In this document: positions 20,601 to 30,400 of the stretch, piece by piece | How positions within the stretch are numbered: position 1 is the first letter of the stretch | How the letters are laid out: the number at the start of each line of letters is the position of its first letter | Assembly: GCA_011037195.1 (NCBI GenBank) | Contig: JAAEAF010001522.1 | Location: 1-64,000, forward strand | Length of the DNA: 64,000 nt | Direction: 5' to 3' | Source: Triatoma infestans | Taxonomy: Eukaryota > Arthropoda > Insecta > Hemiptera > Reduviidae | Made by a program: the position numbers and the translations under genes | Notes under the pieces: generated by a model | What the model saw: the letters and a program-made list of their open reading frames with translations, nothing else | Databases searched by the model: none | What the model was told of the DNA's origin: nothing

Positions 20601-20831
20601 TATAAAATTCAGTTGATGAAATGTATATATAAAATTGTTCTCATAACTTTTTTTTTTTTTTAAAGGGCTAGAGAAGCTTTGCGTCAATGCCTTCCAGACC
20701 AGTTGCGTGATTCAACATTTTCAACTTGTCTTCAGGAGGATAAATCTACTAAACATTGGCTGGCCCAACTTTTGAAAAATTTGGAAACAGGAGTAGCTGT
20801 AGCAATGTCCCCTCTTCATTCAGCTCAGTAA
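11508..20831 (+). CDS. CNOT9: CNOT9 / Rcd-1, CCR4-NOT complex subunit 9 (six coding exons, 295 aa)
   Basis: The coding exons are 11508-11626, 11767-11904, 12944-13121, 18346-18540, 18801-18892 and 20666-20831. They join in phase to 888 nt (295 aa plus stop), against 299 aa in human CNOT9. All junctions are GT-AG. The protein is nearly all armadillo-like repeat. Landmarks are [78 protein letters not shown] and [13 protein letters not shown]9 is a scaffold of the cytoplasmic deadenylase complex that binds GW182-type tryptophans and the NOT1 module, and so links miRNA silencing to mRNA decay. The ATG at 11508 is chosen because it gives a 14-residue leader before VDRE, about the usual length. TTTATTTTTAG just before it may be the acceptor of a 5' UTR intron. 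Introns 2-3, 3-4 and 5-6 are filled with transposon remains. Confidence 0.95.
11767..11904 (+). CDS. CNOT9: CNOT9 coding exon 2
   Basis: The acceptor TTTCTTTAG precedes it. Reads [19 protein letters not shown] to AHQSN and ends AACAG before GTAACA. Confidence 0.95.
12113..12292 (+). mobile_element. SINE, diverged subfamily, in CNOT9 intron 2
   Basis: The A-box-like GGCTAGCTCTGTGGAGCATTG is followed by the B box GGTTCGAGTCC (12163-12173), a short body and the tail GATGTATGCGCCTTAATTAA plus an A run. It shares the tail but only part of the body of the other SINEs. Confidence 0.7.
12425..12880 (+). pseudogene. 3' end of a Jockey-like LINE ORF2, in CNOT9 intron 2
   Basis: The + strand reads [20 protein letters not shown] and then TWFVRNN, the conserved C-terminal region of Jockey-type ORF2 downstream of the RT, with stops and frame changes after it. 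It ends in a (TAAA)n plus poly-A tail at 12865-12886, as expected for a 5'-truncated insertion. Confidence 0.65.
12944..13121 (+). CDS. CNOT9: CNOT9 coding exon 3
   Basis: The acceptor ATCTTGCAG precedes it. Reads [20 protein letters not shown] to GVIGALVK and ends before GTGAGC in phase 0. A decayed partial copy lies 300 bp downstream. Confidence 0.95.
13237..13345 (+). pseudogene. Decayed duplicate of CNOT9 exon 3 with its acceptor
   Basis: 13268-13340 repeats the first ~75 bp of exon 3 (VLALLQC, then [10 protein letters not shown]) and keeps the acceptor TACTTGCAG and some upstream intron. It then diverges (TTTCTATGG) and has no donor in register, so inclusion would break the gene. Confidence 0.8.
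13460..16500 (-). mobile_element. Fossil Ty3/Gypsy pol in CNOT9 intron 3
   Basis: Broken frames on the - strand, in the expected order, show an RNase H piece (~15880-15960: [16 protein letters not shown]), its end (~15680-15720: [10 protein letters not shown]), and an integrase zinc-binding remnant (~15330-15430: HEG at its start). The integrase core follows at ~15040-15180 ([20 protein letters not shown], then a DNGRQF-like region destroyed by mutation). The 13460-14000 part resembles the chromodomain-side tail only weakly. There are many stops and frameshifts; no LTR was found. Confidence 0.55.
17180..17285 (+). mobile_element. SINE 3' half, in CNOT9 intron 3
   Basis: GAACACTGTCCGGAGGCCGG, GCGCCAATGACCATAG and the tail TTGACGCGCCTTAAATTAAA match the last ~100 bp of the SINE at 38729. 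The head is missing. Confidence 0.7.
17401..17822. repeat. ~420-bp palindrome with hammerhead-like motifs, CNOT9 intron 3
   Basis: Two arms (17401-17606 and 17608-17822) are near-perfect reverse complements centred at ~17607 (ATCTACAGAAT / ATTCTGCAGAT). Both contain GTCGAAACGTTGGC. The inverted layout equals that of the PLE ends at 24577 and 50353, so this is probably the palindromic end of another PLE family. No ORF. Confidence 0.7.
17733..17770 (+). ncRNA. Degenerate hammerhead-like motif, right arm
   Basis: Order seen: TTGATAA (core, degenerate against CTGANGA), an extra T, GACAG ... CTGTC (stem II), GAA, ACGT (self-complementary stem III), T, GGC. The mirror copy on the - strand at 17444-17481 has GCC before the core, which pairs with the GGC. 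The core substitutions should abolish cleavage. Confidence 0.35.
18346..18540 (+). CDS. CNOT9: CNOT9 coding exon 4
   Basis: The acceptor ATTTTTCAG precedes it. Reads [20 protein letters not shown] through FSHVAMIL and ends before the donor GTCAGT in phase 0. Confidence 0.95.
18801..18892 (+). CDS. CNOT9: CNOT9 coding exon 5
   Basis: The acceptor AATTTTAG precedes it. Reads [20 protein letters not shown] to LSDNP plus two bases of Arg, then GTGAGT. Confidence 0.95.
19113..19193 (+). repeat. Short tandem repeat, ~19-bp unit
   Basis: About four copies of a unit built on ACTGACTGTACTCTGAGCT lie in the last CNOT9 intron; the last unit is shortened. Confidence 0.85.
19640..19740 (-). mobile_element. 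SINE 5' half on the - strand, last CNOT9 intron
   Basis: The - strand reads AAGGGATTAGTTCAGTGTAG, then a B-box-like GGGTTTGAATCTAG, and ends in CTTTTCCTAGGAGCC. It is the head of the same SINE family with the 3' half lost. Confidence 0.6.
20435..20560. repeat. TA-rich microsatellite cluster
   Basis: Runs of (TA)n and ATATATTGTATATTATGTAT lie in the last CNOT9 intron. Confidence 0.8.
20666..20831 (+). CDS. CNOT9: CNOT9 coding exon 6 (last)
   Basis: A T-rich acceptor ending TAAAG precedes it. Reads [20 protein letters not shown] to SPLHSAQ and stops with TAA at 20829-20831. The last ~14 residues are not conserved with vertebrates. Confidence 0.95.
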
Positions 20832-20890
20832 CATTTACTGTTAAAAATTTGAAATTGTTATATTTTCTAAAGATAGATAAGAACGGAAGA

Positions 20891-20896
20891 AATAAA
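20891..20896 (+). terminator. CNOT9: Candidate poly(A) signal of CNOT9
   Basis: AATAAA lies 60 nt after the CNOT9 stop codon. The following ~450 bp is AT-rich with more A/T hexamers, so the cleavage site is unsure. Confidence 0.5.
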
Positions 20897-21879
20897 ATAA
20901 TTTTATTATTTGAGAGAGTTTAAAATATACTTTTGTGTGATTGGGATGGAAGGTAAATACTTAAATTTGATACTTTGAAAATTAATAACAAACATTAAAA
21001 TAAAGTTAGAAAAAATTTGATTACATTTTATGATCAATTAATCGCATTTCAGTTTACACAATTTTGGAGAGTGACGTGGTTAATTTGACATTGTAAATAA
21101 CATTATTTCAGACTATGGCACTGTTATATACATAATTATATATTTCTAATAAAAAATTCTTTTCAGGTTCTTTTTTCATCCTAATAATTCTTTGTACGAC
21201 TTTTACATCTGCAGCTATATAAATAACGTTATAATTAGATTTTTTTACGAAACAGTGTATCTTTTTTCTTTATTTTTAATTGGTTTGTTGAATATTTACA
21301 ACTACATAAATAAATATGTAACAAGTATATAGGCTAATAAAAGATATAAACAATGACGTGACGGTCATGAATGGTAGTTATCCGGTGACAACTACCATTA
21401 GTCAACCAGAAGGTCGCGGGGTCAACGACGTTTCAGTCGCCTTGTAGGATTGCCTGAAAGTGTGGTGGAGGAGAGGGTTTGGGCGAGAGGATTGGGATGA
21501 AGGGGGAGTCTACTGTGGAATTTCTTGTACCGTAGCTTTGCTATATCGTGGAAAAAAGGAATCTTCAGATCTGTGGATTGTATGGTTGGAAACAAAACTA
21601 TGCGTCGGATATTTTGTACTGCAGGGTTTGTATTTTGTTGAGGTTAGTATGTTTTGTGGTTCCGTAGAGTTCTTGTCCGTACATCCAGATGGGTGTGCGA
21701 GTAGTGAAGTATATAGTCGTCTTTTATTCTGTAGAATGAGTTTGGAGCGCTTGTCAAGGAGTCTAGCAAGTAGTCTGAAGCGGTTGTTGAGGGAAGTCCG
21801 TTTAGGTCTGGTATTTGGATAAGTCCAGGTTAGTCGCTTTCTCTCCCTTACCTGGGAGTTGTTGAATGAATCGGGAAGT

Positions 21880-23030
21880 TATAAGGTCGTAGCCCGGACT
21901 TTTCTTTTTGGGAAGGTTGGTGATAATTTTAGTAATTTCAGAGGGAGTAATGGATTAGGAGGGGGAGAGAGGGGAAGAGGTGTGTCCAGAGTTTTAATAA
22001 TGTCAGCAGTTTGATTTATACCTTGTATATCAGAATGAGGTACAAAAATGGAGGTGAGCAAAAAGTTCAGCTTTCCCCGAGTCAGACTTTGCCCAGGAGC
22101 CATCGTCGTGACGCAGAGGGGAGGAAGTAGTTTGATATTTGAGGAAACGTTTTGTAGCGTCCAATAGAGAGTTGTCGTCTTGTAGTAAGGCGTCTGTAAT
22201 AACTGTAATTGGCATATTGCTTATTGTAATATTTGTGTAGTTCGTTTTTTAGTTGTCTAGTCAGTACGTTGAGAAATGTTTGTGAGAGGGGTATCTGCTG
22301 CGCTGCCAGAGTGCTCTTGACCGCCTTTTTTGGGCAATAAGTATGCTTAATTGTAATGATAAATTGTAGGGGTAATGTTTGGTCTTATTAGTCGAGGTGT
22401 GTGTAGTTGCTTGCCATGCATTTTGTTGTATTACGCGAGTCAGATGTGTAGCATTCGTGTCTAATTTTTCACGTGTTTTAAGAGATGTTTTCAAGTCTAG
22501 GGAATGCTCAATTTGGGTTTTGAAAAGGTCCCAGTTGATTGGTCCATTAATAAGAGTAATGTTGGGAGGAACGGATTTAGGATGGCCCAATATCCAAGGA
22601 GAGAATCACTGGGCTTTGATCGGAGGAAAGATCAAGAATGTATGAATCGGTGTGAAATGATGATATATGAGAACATATGAAGAAATCTAAGAGATCAGGA
22701 AGTTTGTTTATGGAATTAGGCCAATAGGTGGGTTGTGAGGGAGATATGAAGGAAAGATGGGTTTGGGGTAAGGGCTGTAAAGCGTATGACCTCTGGGATT
22801 AGTCACTCGGCTTCCCAGCGAGGATGCTTAGCCTGTAATCGCCCCCACAGGTGTATCGGGGACCCAAGGACTGGAAGAACGATAGGAACTGTTTGGAGTT
22901 GATGGTGTGATTAGGTGGACAATACACTGCTACAATATTGTAAGTAAAAGGTTCAGAAAAAAGGGATGTTACGGTCGGCTGAAGGTAGTTTGTCGGACGG
23001 TAAGGGATAAGGTCTAGTTCTTGTCTATGT
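21880..23030 (-). pseudogene. Jockey-like ORF2 endonuclease remnant
   Basis: Pieces in different frames resemble a LINE apurinic endonuclease: YNIVAVYCPPNHTI (~22910), a GGDY-type motif at ~22850, YWPNSINKLPDLLDFFI (~22700) and SDQSPVILSL (~22600). A linker follows, GPINWDLFKTQIEHSLDLK, at 22470-22550. No intact frame exceeds ~110 codons. Confidence 0.6.
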
Positions 23031-23034
23031 CTGT

Positions 23035-24438
23035 TTATTCCGTTAGCGTTCCATAGGAGGATACTGAGGGAATTTGGAGTGAGAGAAATTTGGGAGCTAA
23101 GCGAGGGAACAAGGCGTCCACCACAGAGGTTAGAAGATTAATTAGAGCGGTTACGAGGGCTTTGAAATCTGTAAGGAAGGAATTGAGGAGAAAAGAGATA
23201 TCAGTTAAGGGAGCGGGCATGGAAGGTATTGTGGATGATTGAGCTGGAGCCGGCCCCGCGACCATCTGTGCATATGTGGGTCTGGGAGAGTTGTGCAATG
23301 GATGTTGACTTGAATTCGTCGGCTGTGTTAGTGATTGAAATCCCGTTCGTTTGGCTGCGGAGAATCCTGGAATTGAAGGCACTATGCGTTGTGTAGAAGG
23401 ATGAGTATATACAGCTGGCGATCTCTTCGACTGTTGCAGTTCCTTGTGGAATGGGCAACCTTTAAAAGTGGCTGAATGCGGGCCGCCGCATAATGCGCAC
23501 TTGGGAAGAGTGTCAGGCAGTTTATTGCATTCCTGTGTAAAGTGATCTCCTGTGCATTTCGTGCACCTTGGAGGATGCTTACAGTAAGATTTGGTGTGCC
23601 CGTATTCCTTCCTGGCAACGCTTGCACTGGACGATAAGACGTTGTTTATAAGGTTTCTCAACTTTGATTTTTTATGTAGCAAAACACATCAAGATTAATT
23701 ATGTCTTTATTATTTGATTTTGGCTAAAAGTCCACGAAGAACGGTAACGATTGTTTCGTGATAGGATGAATAACAGAAGTCATTACGTGATGTATGTCCC
23801 AGTTCAGCTAGTTCGGTGGCGTGCTCTGATGAAGGTATCTGATTACCACACGATAAGCCTTTTCTTCTTCAAGCTGATATGTGTGATAATCAGCATTCTT
23901 ATCTTTAAGGTAGCGTATAATGCTTCTGTAGCGGTCTATGTCTTTAGCGCTTACAATTAAATCGTGATGCGTGCTTTGCAAATGAAACTGTCAGCTCCGA
24001 CTAATTGTGAGAGCGCTTTGCAAAACTCAGCATATCTGTTTACATTTTTTATGTAGATTGGCGGAGGTTTCTTAGCTCGCAGTGTCTCATCGGATGTAGG
24101 CGCAGTTTCCATTTCATCATGGACAGCTATGGGAAAGAAGAACGGGTTATAGGAAAGAACTCCTGGAGGGGCCAGAATTCAACAGAAGGTTGAATACTAG
24201 TAGATGGAAGTTGATTGCGGTTGTTGATTTCAGCCTGGACCGTTATTTCAGTTAGACCTTTGGTGCCTTGGTCAGTTAGACACTTTGCTCGGTCTTATAA
24301 CCGGCGGGTGTTTTTCATCTTATTTTTGGGCGACGAGTTGCCTGGCATGCTTTGTTTTCTTTTTGTTAATCTAATGCTGTTCGAGATCGTAGATTCATTG
24401 TCAGAAGAGGTGAGGCAAGTTTTGTCGCTAAGGCCCAT
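23035..24438 (-). pseudogene. Jockey-like ORF1 (gag) with zinc knuckles
   Basis: The start codon at 24436-24438 opens MGLSDKTCLTSSDNESTIS. The frame breaks several times. The longest piece (23035-23682) holds the CCHC-type knuckles CTKCTGDHFTQEC and CALCGGPHSATFKGC, then a Pro/Ser-rich tail. This gag would package LINE RNA. The frame ends just before the ORF2 start region, the usual tandem order in Jockey elements. Confidence 0.7.
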
Positions 24439-24576
24439 TGAAATGGATTATTAGTGAGTGTGTCTCAATATAAACAAAATTAAGATTAAAAAAGGGGGGT
24501 GGGGATGCGCGAAGTATGTACAAAGAGAAAGAAAAGAGAATTTGTACAAGAGTGTTATGATAATATAATACAATAG

Positions 24577-24890
24577 ATGTTTACAACATGTGACAGTCTA
24601 AATGTTTCTGAATTGCATTTAATCAGAGACATTTTCCGTGATAGCCTGCTTAATTTTTTGGTCATCGACCGGTTTCGGGCGTTCGCCCGTATTCAGGATG
24701 CGTTTGTCAAACAGTGTGGTAACACAGACTTACACAGAGCAAATTCAGTTTATACACTGAATTAAAGAGTGTATAAACTGAATTTGCTCTGTGCAAGGTC
24801 TGTTATCACACACTCTGACAAACGCATCCTGAAGATGGGCGAACGCCCAAAATCGGTCGATGACCACAAAATGATATTCTTGCAAAGGTA
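24577..24890. repeat. Palindromic PLE 5' module
   Basis: Two arms of ~150 bp meet head to head at ~24767; both read AGTTTATACACTGAATT or its complement. Each carries a version of the PLE leader. The hammerhead-like motifs in the arms are damaged: on the - strand at 24663-24700 the core reads CTGAATA, and on the + strand at 24825-24862 GAAACCGGT reads AAAATCGGT. Confidence 0.8.
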
Positions 24891-27140
24891 ATAGTATCAG
24901 CTTAAATAAACGTTTGATCGTTATGAATCAGCAAATGGCTTGCTGATCTTTAACTTACAAAGTTAAAAACTTTGACGAACTTAATTTTCGTAGTTACGAA
25001 GCTTCCGTTTAGATTGAATAGGGAATCCTTAAGTTTTTGCTAGTTGAGGTTCCTTTTTTTTCTCTTATGGTTATATCTGAGGTCACAATAACTAGCTTGC
25101 GAATGTCGGAATCATGGCTCAGGGGCACTATGATGTGCTGCTGACCATACGTCCGGTATAATGTGCACTATGGTAGGACACCGGGCGTTAGCTAATTGCG
25201 TCTTTTTTTCTTTTTAAAGCTAAAGATAAAAGTTTACTAAAATCATTTATTCAAAGCTAAAGAATGGATGAGGAAATATATTTACTCTGACAATAGTTAT
25301 ACTTAAATACGTATATATATATTTCTTAAAAAAATCAAAACTTTTATCACATGCTCCAAAGACATACTTACATACATACAAAAGCGCTAGAAGTATTCAA
25401 TTTTTCTTTTTTTGATCTGTATAAATTTTTTTTAATATATAAACCGTCACTTTTCCCTATATTATGTACATATTGAGCAACATACTCTTTATTTTATACA
25501 TATATATATATTATATAACAAATGCATGTAATATATAATAAGAAATAATAGAGTGACGTTAATGACTTTTATATACAAGAATAATTATTTACACTTGATA
25601 CGCACACATACATACATATATACACATTTTGTTTGAAATGTACATGAAGGAAGAATAAACAATGTTATTAGTTTTCAAATTTCACAAATAAAGGGTGAAT
25701 TATTGCACATTATTGTATTTTATCAAGGAATTGGGAATACTTTGCGAATTTCCAATCAAATCTGGACAACTTAACGTCTTATTCTCAGCGATACATATTA
25801 ATAATAGAAATTTATTCTAAATATTCAATTTCTTTGTAAAGGTATTTTGCAATAAGACATCGCTGGAATCATTCGGTTTCACATATTAAGTAATGAACAA
25901 TATGTGTTTTCAGTTGGGCTAATGAAATTTGAGGAATGTATAAATATACATTCCGAAATAAAACTATGGGTGCACACGTTCTTTCCGAATATAATGTTCA
26001 ACTAAAACTTATCTATATGTTCAGAAGTGATGCAACTTTTTGCTACTCCGCTCTATATGAAAATTTTAGCTCTTAATGAAATTTAACTCGACCTTTTCCT
26101 AGCGGTAATTCGCTTTATGTAGTTATAGTATTGGTCCTCCTCTAAGTGGAGGGGCATATGTGCCAGATGTTCAACTAAATGAACAAAAGGATACATGAAT
26201 TTGAAGAAAAACAGTCACGGATGAAATTGACGCTGATTGGATTTTCAGAAGTTGCATTATTGAATTTATTGTGACTGAGAACTATTTTGGGTAAGAATTA
26301 ACTAAATGTATTAGTGTATTTTATGGGGGGTTTCTAAAATAAAGAGATGTCATAGGCTTCTTCATTTCCCCTTTTGGATTTTATTTTCGGGTTGAGTTCA
26401 CAACTTTTTAACTCACAGCCTGCTTACACTGACAAGTAACAATTACTGTCAAAGAAAAAGCTATGAGACACTGATGTTTTAACTACGATAACAAAAAGAA
26501 ATAATAAAAATATCGCTGCGGCTATAAGATATGACGATGGTTGTGGCGTAAGATTTCAAGAAGTTACTCCGAAGATTTAAAACGTTTAGTAGTAATAAAG
26601 CAGAGTTCGTATTTCTATGTAATGTTTTTTCTGGTCTTATTCAATGGTCCATTTAAATGTAATATCTGATTATGAATTTCATAGGGAAATTCCATTATGA
26701 ACAATTTTAGTTAAATAACGACAAAAGAAATGAACATACAAAAATATTCAGAGCAATTTTGCAATTTTTGACAACTCAAATTAAAATCACCTATTGATTT
26801 ATCTAATCATAAATAAGAAAACCATCTGGAGCCAACAAACTAGAATATCCAACTGGAACCATAATAATAATAATAATTTAAAAAACTACTTTGCCGTATT
26901 ATTATTGCTACTTCTACTCAAAAAGATTAAAAAGAAAATTATATATATATATATATTACATAAACTGCAAAATTACAGAAAACCTTAATGAGAAATTTCG
27001 CAAAGTATATTTACAAAAATTATATGGGTTTTACATTATTTATGTAGTAATAACCACATATTCTAAAATATTAATCTCATAATTGAAATTAACATTTTTA
27101 GTTTTTAAAAAAAAGTTTTTTGTCACCCTCATAATCAGCC
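24891..27140. other. Intergenic, AT-rich; no gene seen
   Basis: This lies between the convergent ends of CNOT9 and polyhomeotic. Small ORFs have no coding character. Short microsatellites occur at 25310-25330, 25495-25520 and 26940-26960. No recognisable element. Confidence 0.5.
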
Positions 27141-27144
27141 TTCC

Positions 27145-27150
27145 TTTATT
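27145..27150 (-). terminator. Candidate poly(A) signal of polyhomeotic
   Basis: The - strand reads AATAAA about 25 nt beyond the stop codon at 27175. This is close to the stop, so a later signal may be used. Confidence 0.4.
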
Positions 27151-27174
27151 TAAAATAAACCCATTTTTCAGCCT

Positions 27175-27450
27175 CTATTTATCTGAACCAGGCAATTGTG
27201 GCTGACCTACCGACTGTCCTCCAACAGCCGATGCTTGCTGTTGGCCACTACCTCCTTCGGCAATATTTCTTAAAGTATCTATCCTAGCACATATCTTCAA
27301 TGCAGGTCCAAGTTTCATGGACATTGCTGACATTAAATGATCTTCCTTCAATAACAATAACGCTTGCCCATCTATTTCTTGTATAGCGAAATCTTCTACA
27401 TAATCGCAACATCCAGGAAGTTTACGAATGAAATCACAAACATCTGATAC
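27175..27450 (-). CDS. ph: ph exon 21: SAM domain and C-terminus
   Basis: Begins VSDVCDFIRKLPGCCDYVED, then the IQEIDGQALLLLKEDHLMSA core, the helix-5 region KLGPALKICARIDTL, and a Gly/Gln-rich tail of ~30 residues ending GSDK before TAG. The tail beyond SAM is longer than in vertebrate PHCs. Confidence 0.95.
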   Translation of the reverse strand, partial: VSDVCDFIRKLPGCCDYVEDFAIQEIDGQALLLLKEDHLMSAMSMKLGPALKICARIDTLRNIAEGGSGQQQASAVGGQSVGQPQLPGSDK

Positions 27451-30400
27451 CTAAGAAACAAAAAAATTATCAATATAAAGAATATTAGTGCTATAAATTT
27501 AGGATATACATATACTGAACTATTTACTGTAGCTTTAATTTTTCATGGACTGAATAATTAATACACATTTAAGAACCAATTCATAGAATGTAACGATTTC
27601 ATTGAAAGATTAAAATTAATAATATTATTAATACAAATATTAATAACTTCTCTATGATCCTGCAAAAGTGTGAAAGAAGATAATCAAATCAATCAATCTG
27701 ATATGTAAACAATAAATCTGGACATTATTAGTGATTAAATCATAAAAATTAAAATTTTAAGAATTTTTAAGGTCATAATCATTTTCAGTAGATGAAAATC
27801 AATTATTTTATATTGTAAACTTATAAATTAACTACAGTTTCATGAGTCTTAAAAAGTATGATCAATTAATATAAAAATAAAAGTCGATGTACCGTCCATT
27901 TGACTGGATTTGTCTTTGGAAGATTATCTAATTCCGCTTGTTCTGCAGCTGCAGCTGTTGCACTAGAATTATCCCCCAGATCTGAGCTGGCACTCTCCAA
28001 ACCACCAGATGTTGCAGAATCATTTGTATCAGCATTCATTTCCTGAAATTGTAATATACTATTTTATGCTCTAGGCCACAATAAGTAATGTAACAATTTT
28101 TATATAAAAAATTGCATGCTTTAGAGCACACTGCTAATTTGAATGATCTGTATAAAACAATATGATACAGTTCGAAATGAGCAATCCATTTTTCTATACA
28201 GTTACTTAAAAATATAAAAAAACTGAAGGGCGCTGGAGTGGAAATTAAAGATAGTATATATAAAAATGTAATTTGGCTAATATTTTTTTTTTTAATTTTA
28301 ATCTACCAGCATTAGAGATCAAATTGTAAAAACGAACCCAGTCTTTCTTGTTAAACGGAGTAAGTGGAGTGTCTAAAGCTTTCTCTGTTTTTTCTTCAGA
28401 TGTTCCTTTCTTCTTTCCAGACACGCCATTAGCTCTGAAATATAAGTGAATGAACTATTAAATCTTTGGGTTTTCATTAGAAAAAAAAGTTTAAATTCAA
28501 AAATTATTATTTTTTTTTATCTTTACAATCAACAAACGTTAGTGTTTAGAAACTCTAAGTAATGACCTGTGAAAGAAGTGCTTAGAAACTCGAAAGGTGT
28601 TGTGATTAATACAAAGGCAATAATTTATTGACATTTCTTGAGGATTTATGGCTGGCACTGCTAAATGGTCGCATTAAATGGGAATATACTTTCATAGGAG
28701 TGTTCTGTAATTGATCTACGTGCAGTCTCAATTGATGTACTCCTGTGGAATTTTTTTCAGATCGGTCAGTTGCAGACAACCGTCCTTAAATACAGTTTGT
28801 ATAGCGACGAAAAAGATGGCATGTACCTCTTTGACAAAGTCAACAATAATTTGACAAAATACTGGTAAATGTTCCATATTAGGACTTACAACGCCTAAAG
28901 CGGCCTCTACACATGGTCAATAATATTGTCAATATCAGTATTGACAATAAACCATCAATACTCGTGCTAACTCCGGCAGACGGTTTTACCATGCCGTAGA
29001 ATGTCAAGAATGTATTTTGTTGTTACTTTGTCATTATGAAATAAAGCATTATTATTATTACTCGTGCTAACCAATCACAAACTTCGTTACTTCAATAATA
29101 TTGATCGTGTAAGGAAATGAAGTATTGTGATTGCTTAGCACGAGTATTGATGGTTATATTGTCAATACTGATATTGACAATATTATTGACCGTGTAGAGG
29201 CCGCTTATTAGGCATAATATACATTTGACAGAATGTAATTTACAATTTATGTATATGTAGCATCTTAATGATTGCTGCCTTAATGAGTTGTATACAGATA
29301 GTTCGTCATCGGTGTCATCAGGGGTTATCTGAGCCTTTTGAAACGAACACAGATTTTAGGCAAGGGTGCTGCTCAGACCCAATTTTGTTAACCTTTTTGT
29401 CTTGTTCACGAGAAGTATAAAGTCACGCTCTTTGTGTGAAATGTAAGGAAGAGGAGGGAGGATATCCATCATTTACTTGTCCGATTTGAAGAGAGTCCCC
29501 GATTGCAAAATTTTAATAGAGAGATTTTGTCACCCAGAGAATTCGTTGATTATTTGAAATGGCAACTGGAGTAGTCTAATCAACTATTGCAAATCCGCCT
29601 GAAACTAGAGATATTCATTGGTACTTAAATTTAGTTATGACTGTTGAAACAAAACAAATTTAAGCAAAGGGAAGGATTAGCTCATTGGCAGCGCGCTGGA
29701 CTAGAGCAATGCGGAAGTACCGGGTTCGAGTCCAGCAATGCTGCCCTAGATTTTCTCTTCCTAGGAGCCTCTACACCTCATTGTTCGGAGGCCGATAGTG
29801 TTAAATGAGAAGGCTCTAGGCGTCAATAGATAATGACTTAAATTTAAAAAAAAAAATAAAATAAAAACAAACCGAAAATAAAGAAAGCGAGTTTAATCCG
29901 TGATAAATCTGGAGTAGTAACTGATACCTATGTAGATATATCACTATTTTAATTTTATGTATAATTTACTAGGCTTTTATTTAGAGTAAAATTTATGTTA
30001 TGCTTTCAAAGACAACCTTTCAGACGATCAGCTGACCATGAGTATGTCTGTTAAAAATTTTAATTATTATTATTATTATATACCTGTTGAGACAAGATAC
30101 ATTGCAAAATCTTTTCTTCTTGTTTTTGTCATCACCAGCACAAGACTCGCACTTGGTACGCTTAACAGATGCCCCAGTTGGGCCACGCCCAGCAGCAGCC
30201 GTTGATGGAGGTGTCTCCACATTGGTTTTCTTTACTGCAAACAGGAACTTAAATTAGAAAATGTATTTGCAAAATATGCTAACATTTAGGTGAGAAAGAC
30301 ATTTGAAAGTATATAAACTATTTTCAGTATAATTATATACTGAAAATAGTTTATAAGTTTATAGTTAGTATAGTAAGTAAATATAGTTTATAAGTAATGA

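Larger units (their letters stand above)
21450..24470 (-). mobile_element. Jockey-like LINE, 5' portion (ORF1 and endonuclease part of ORF2)
   Basis: The - strand carries a gag-like ORF1 followed by the apurinic-endonuclease part of ORF2. RT motifs were not found, so the copy is broken off or rearranged near 21.4-21.8 kb. Both ORFs contain stops and frameshifts. The base composition (GC-richer, CA-rich on the coding strand) differs from the flanking introns. Confidence 0.7.

Noticed and set aside
21460..21822. 120-codon + strand ORF
   Set aside because: Lies antisense to the Jockey-like element and shows no domain.
28300..28337. Longer ph exon 19 ending in ...VRFYNLISNA with donor GTAGAT
   Set aside because: It would leave phase 1, and exon 20 then runs into a stop; the phase-0 donor GTTCGT is required.
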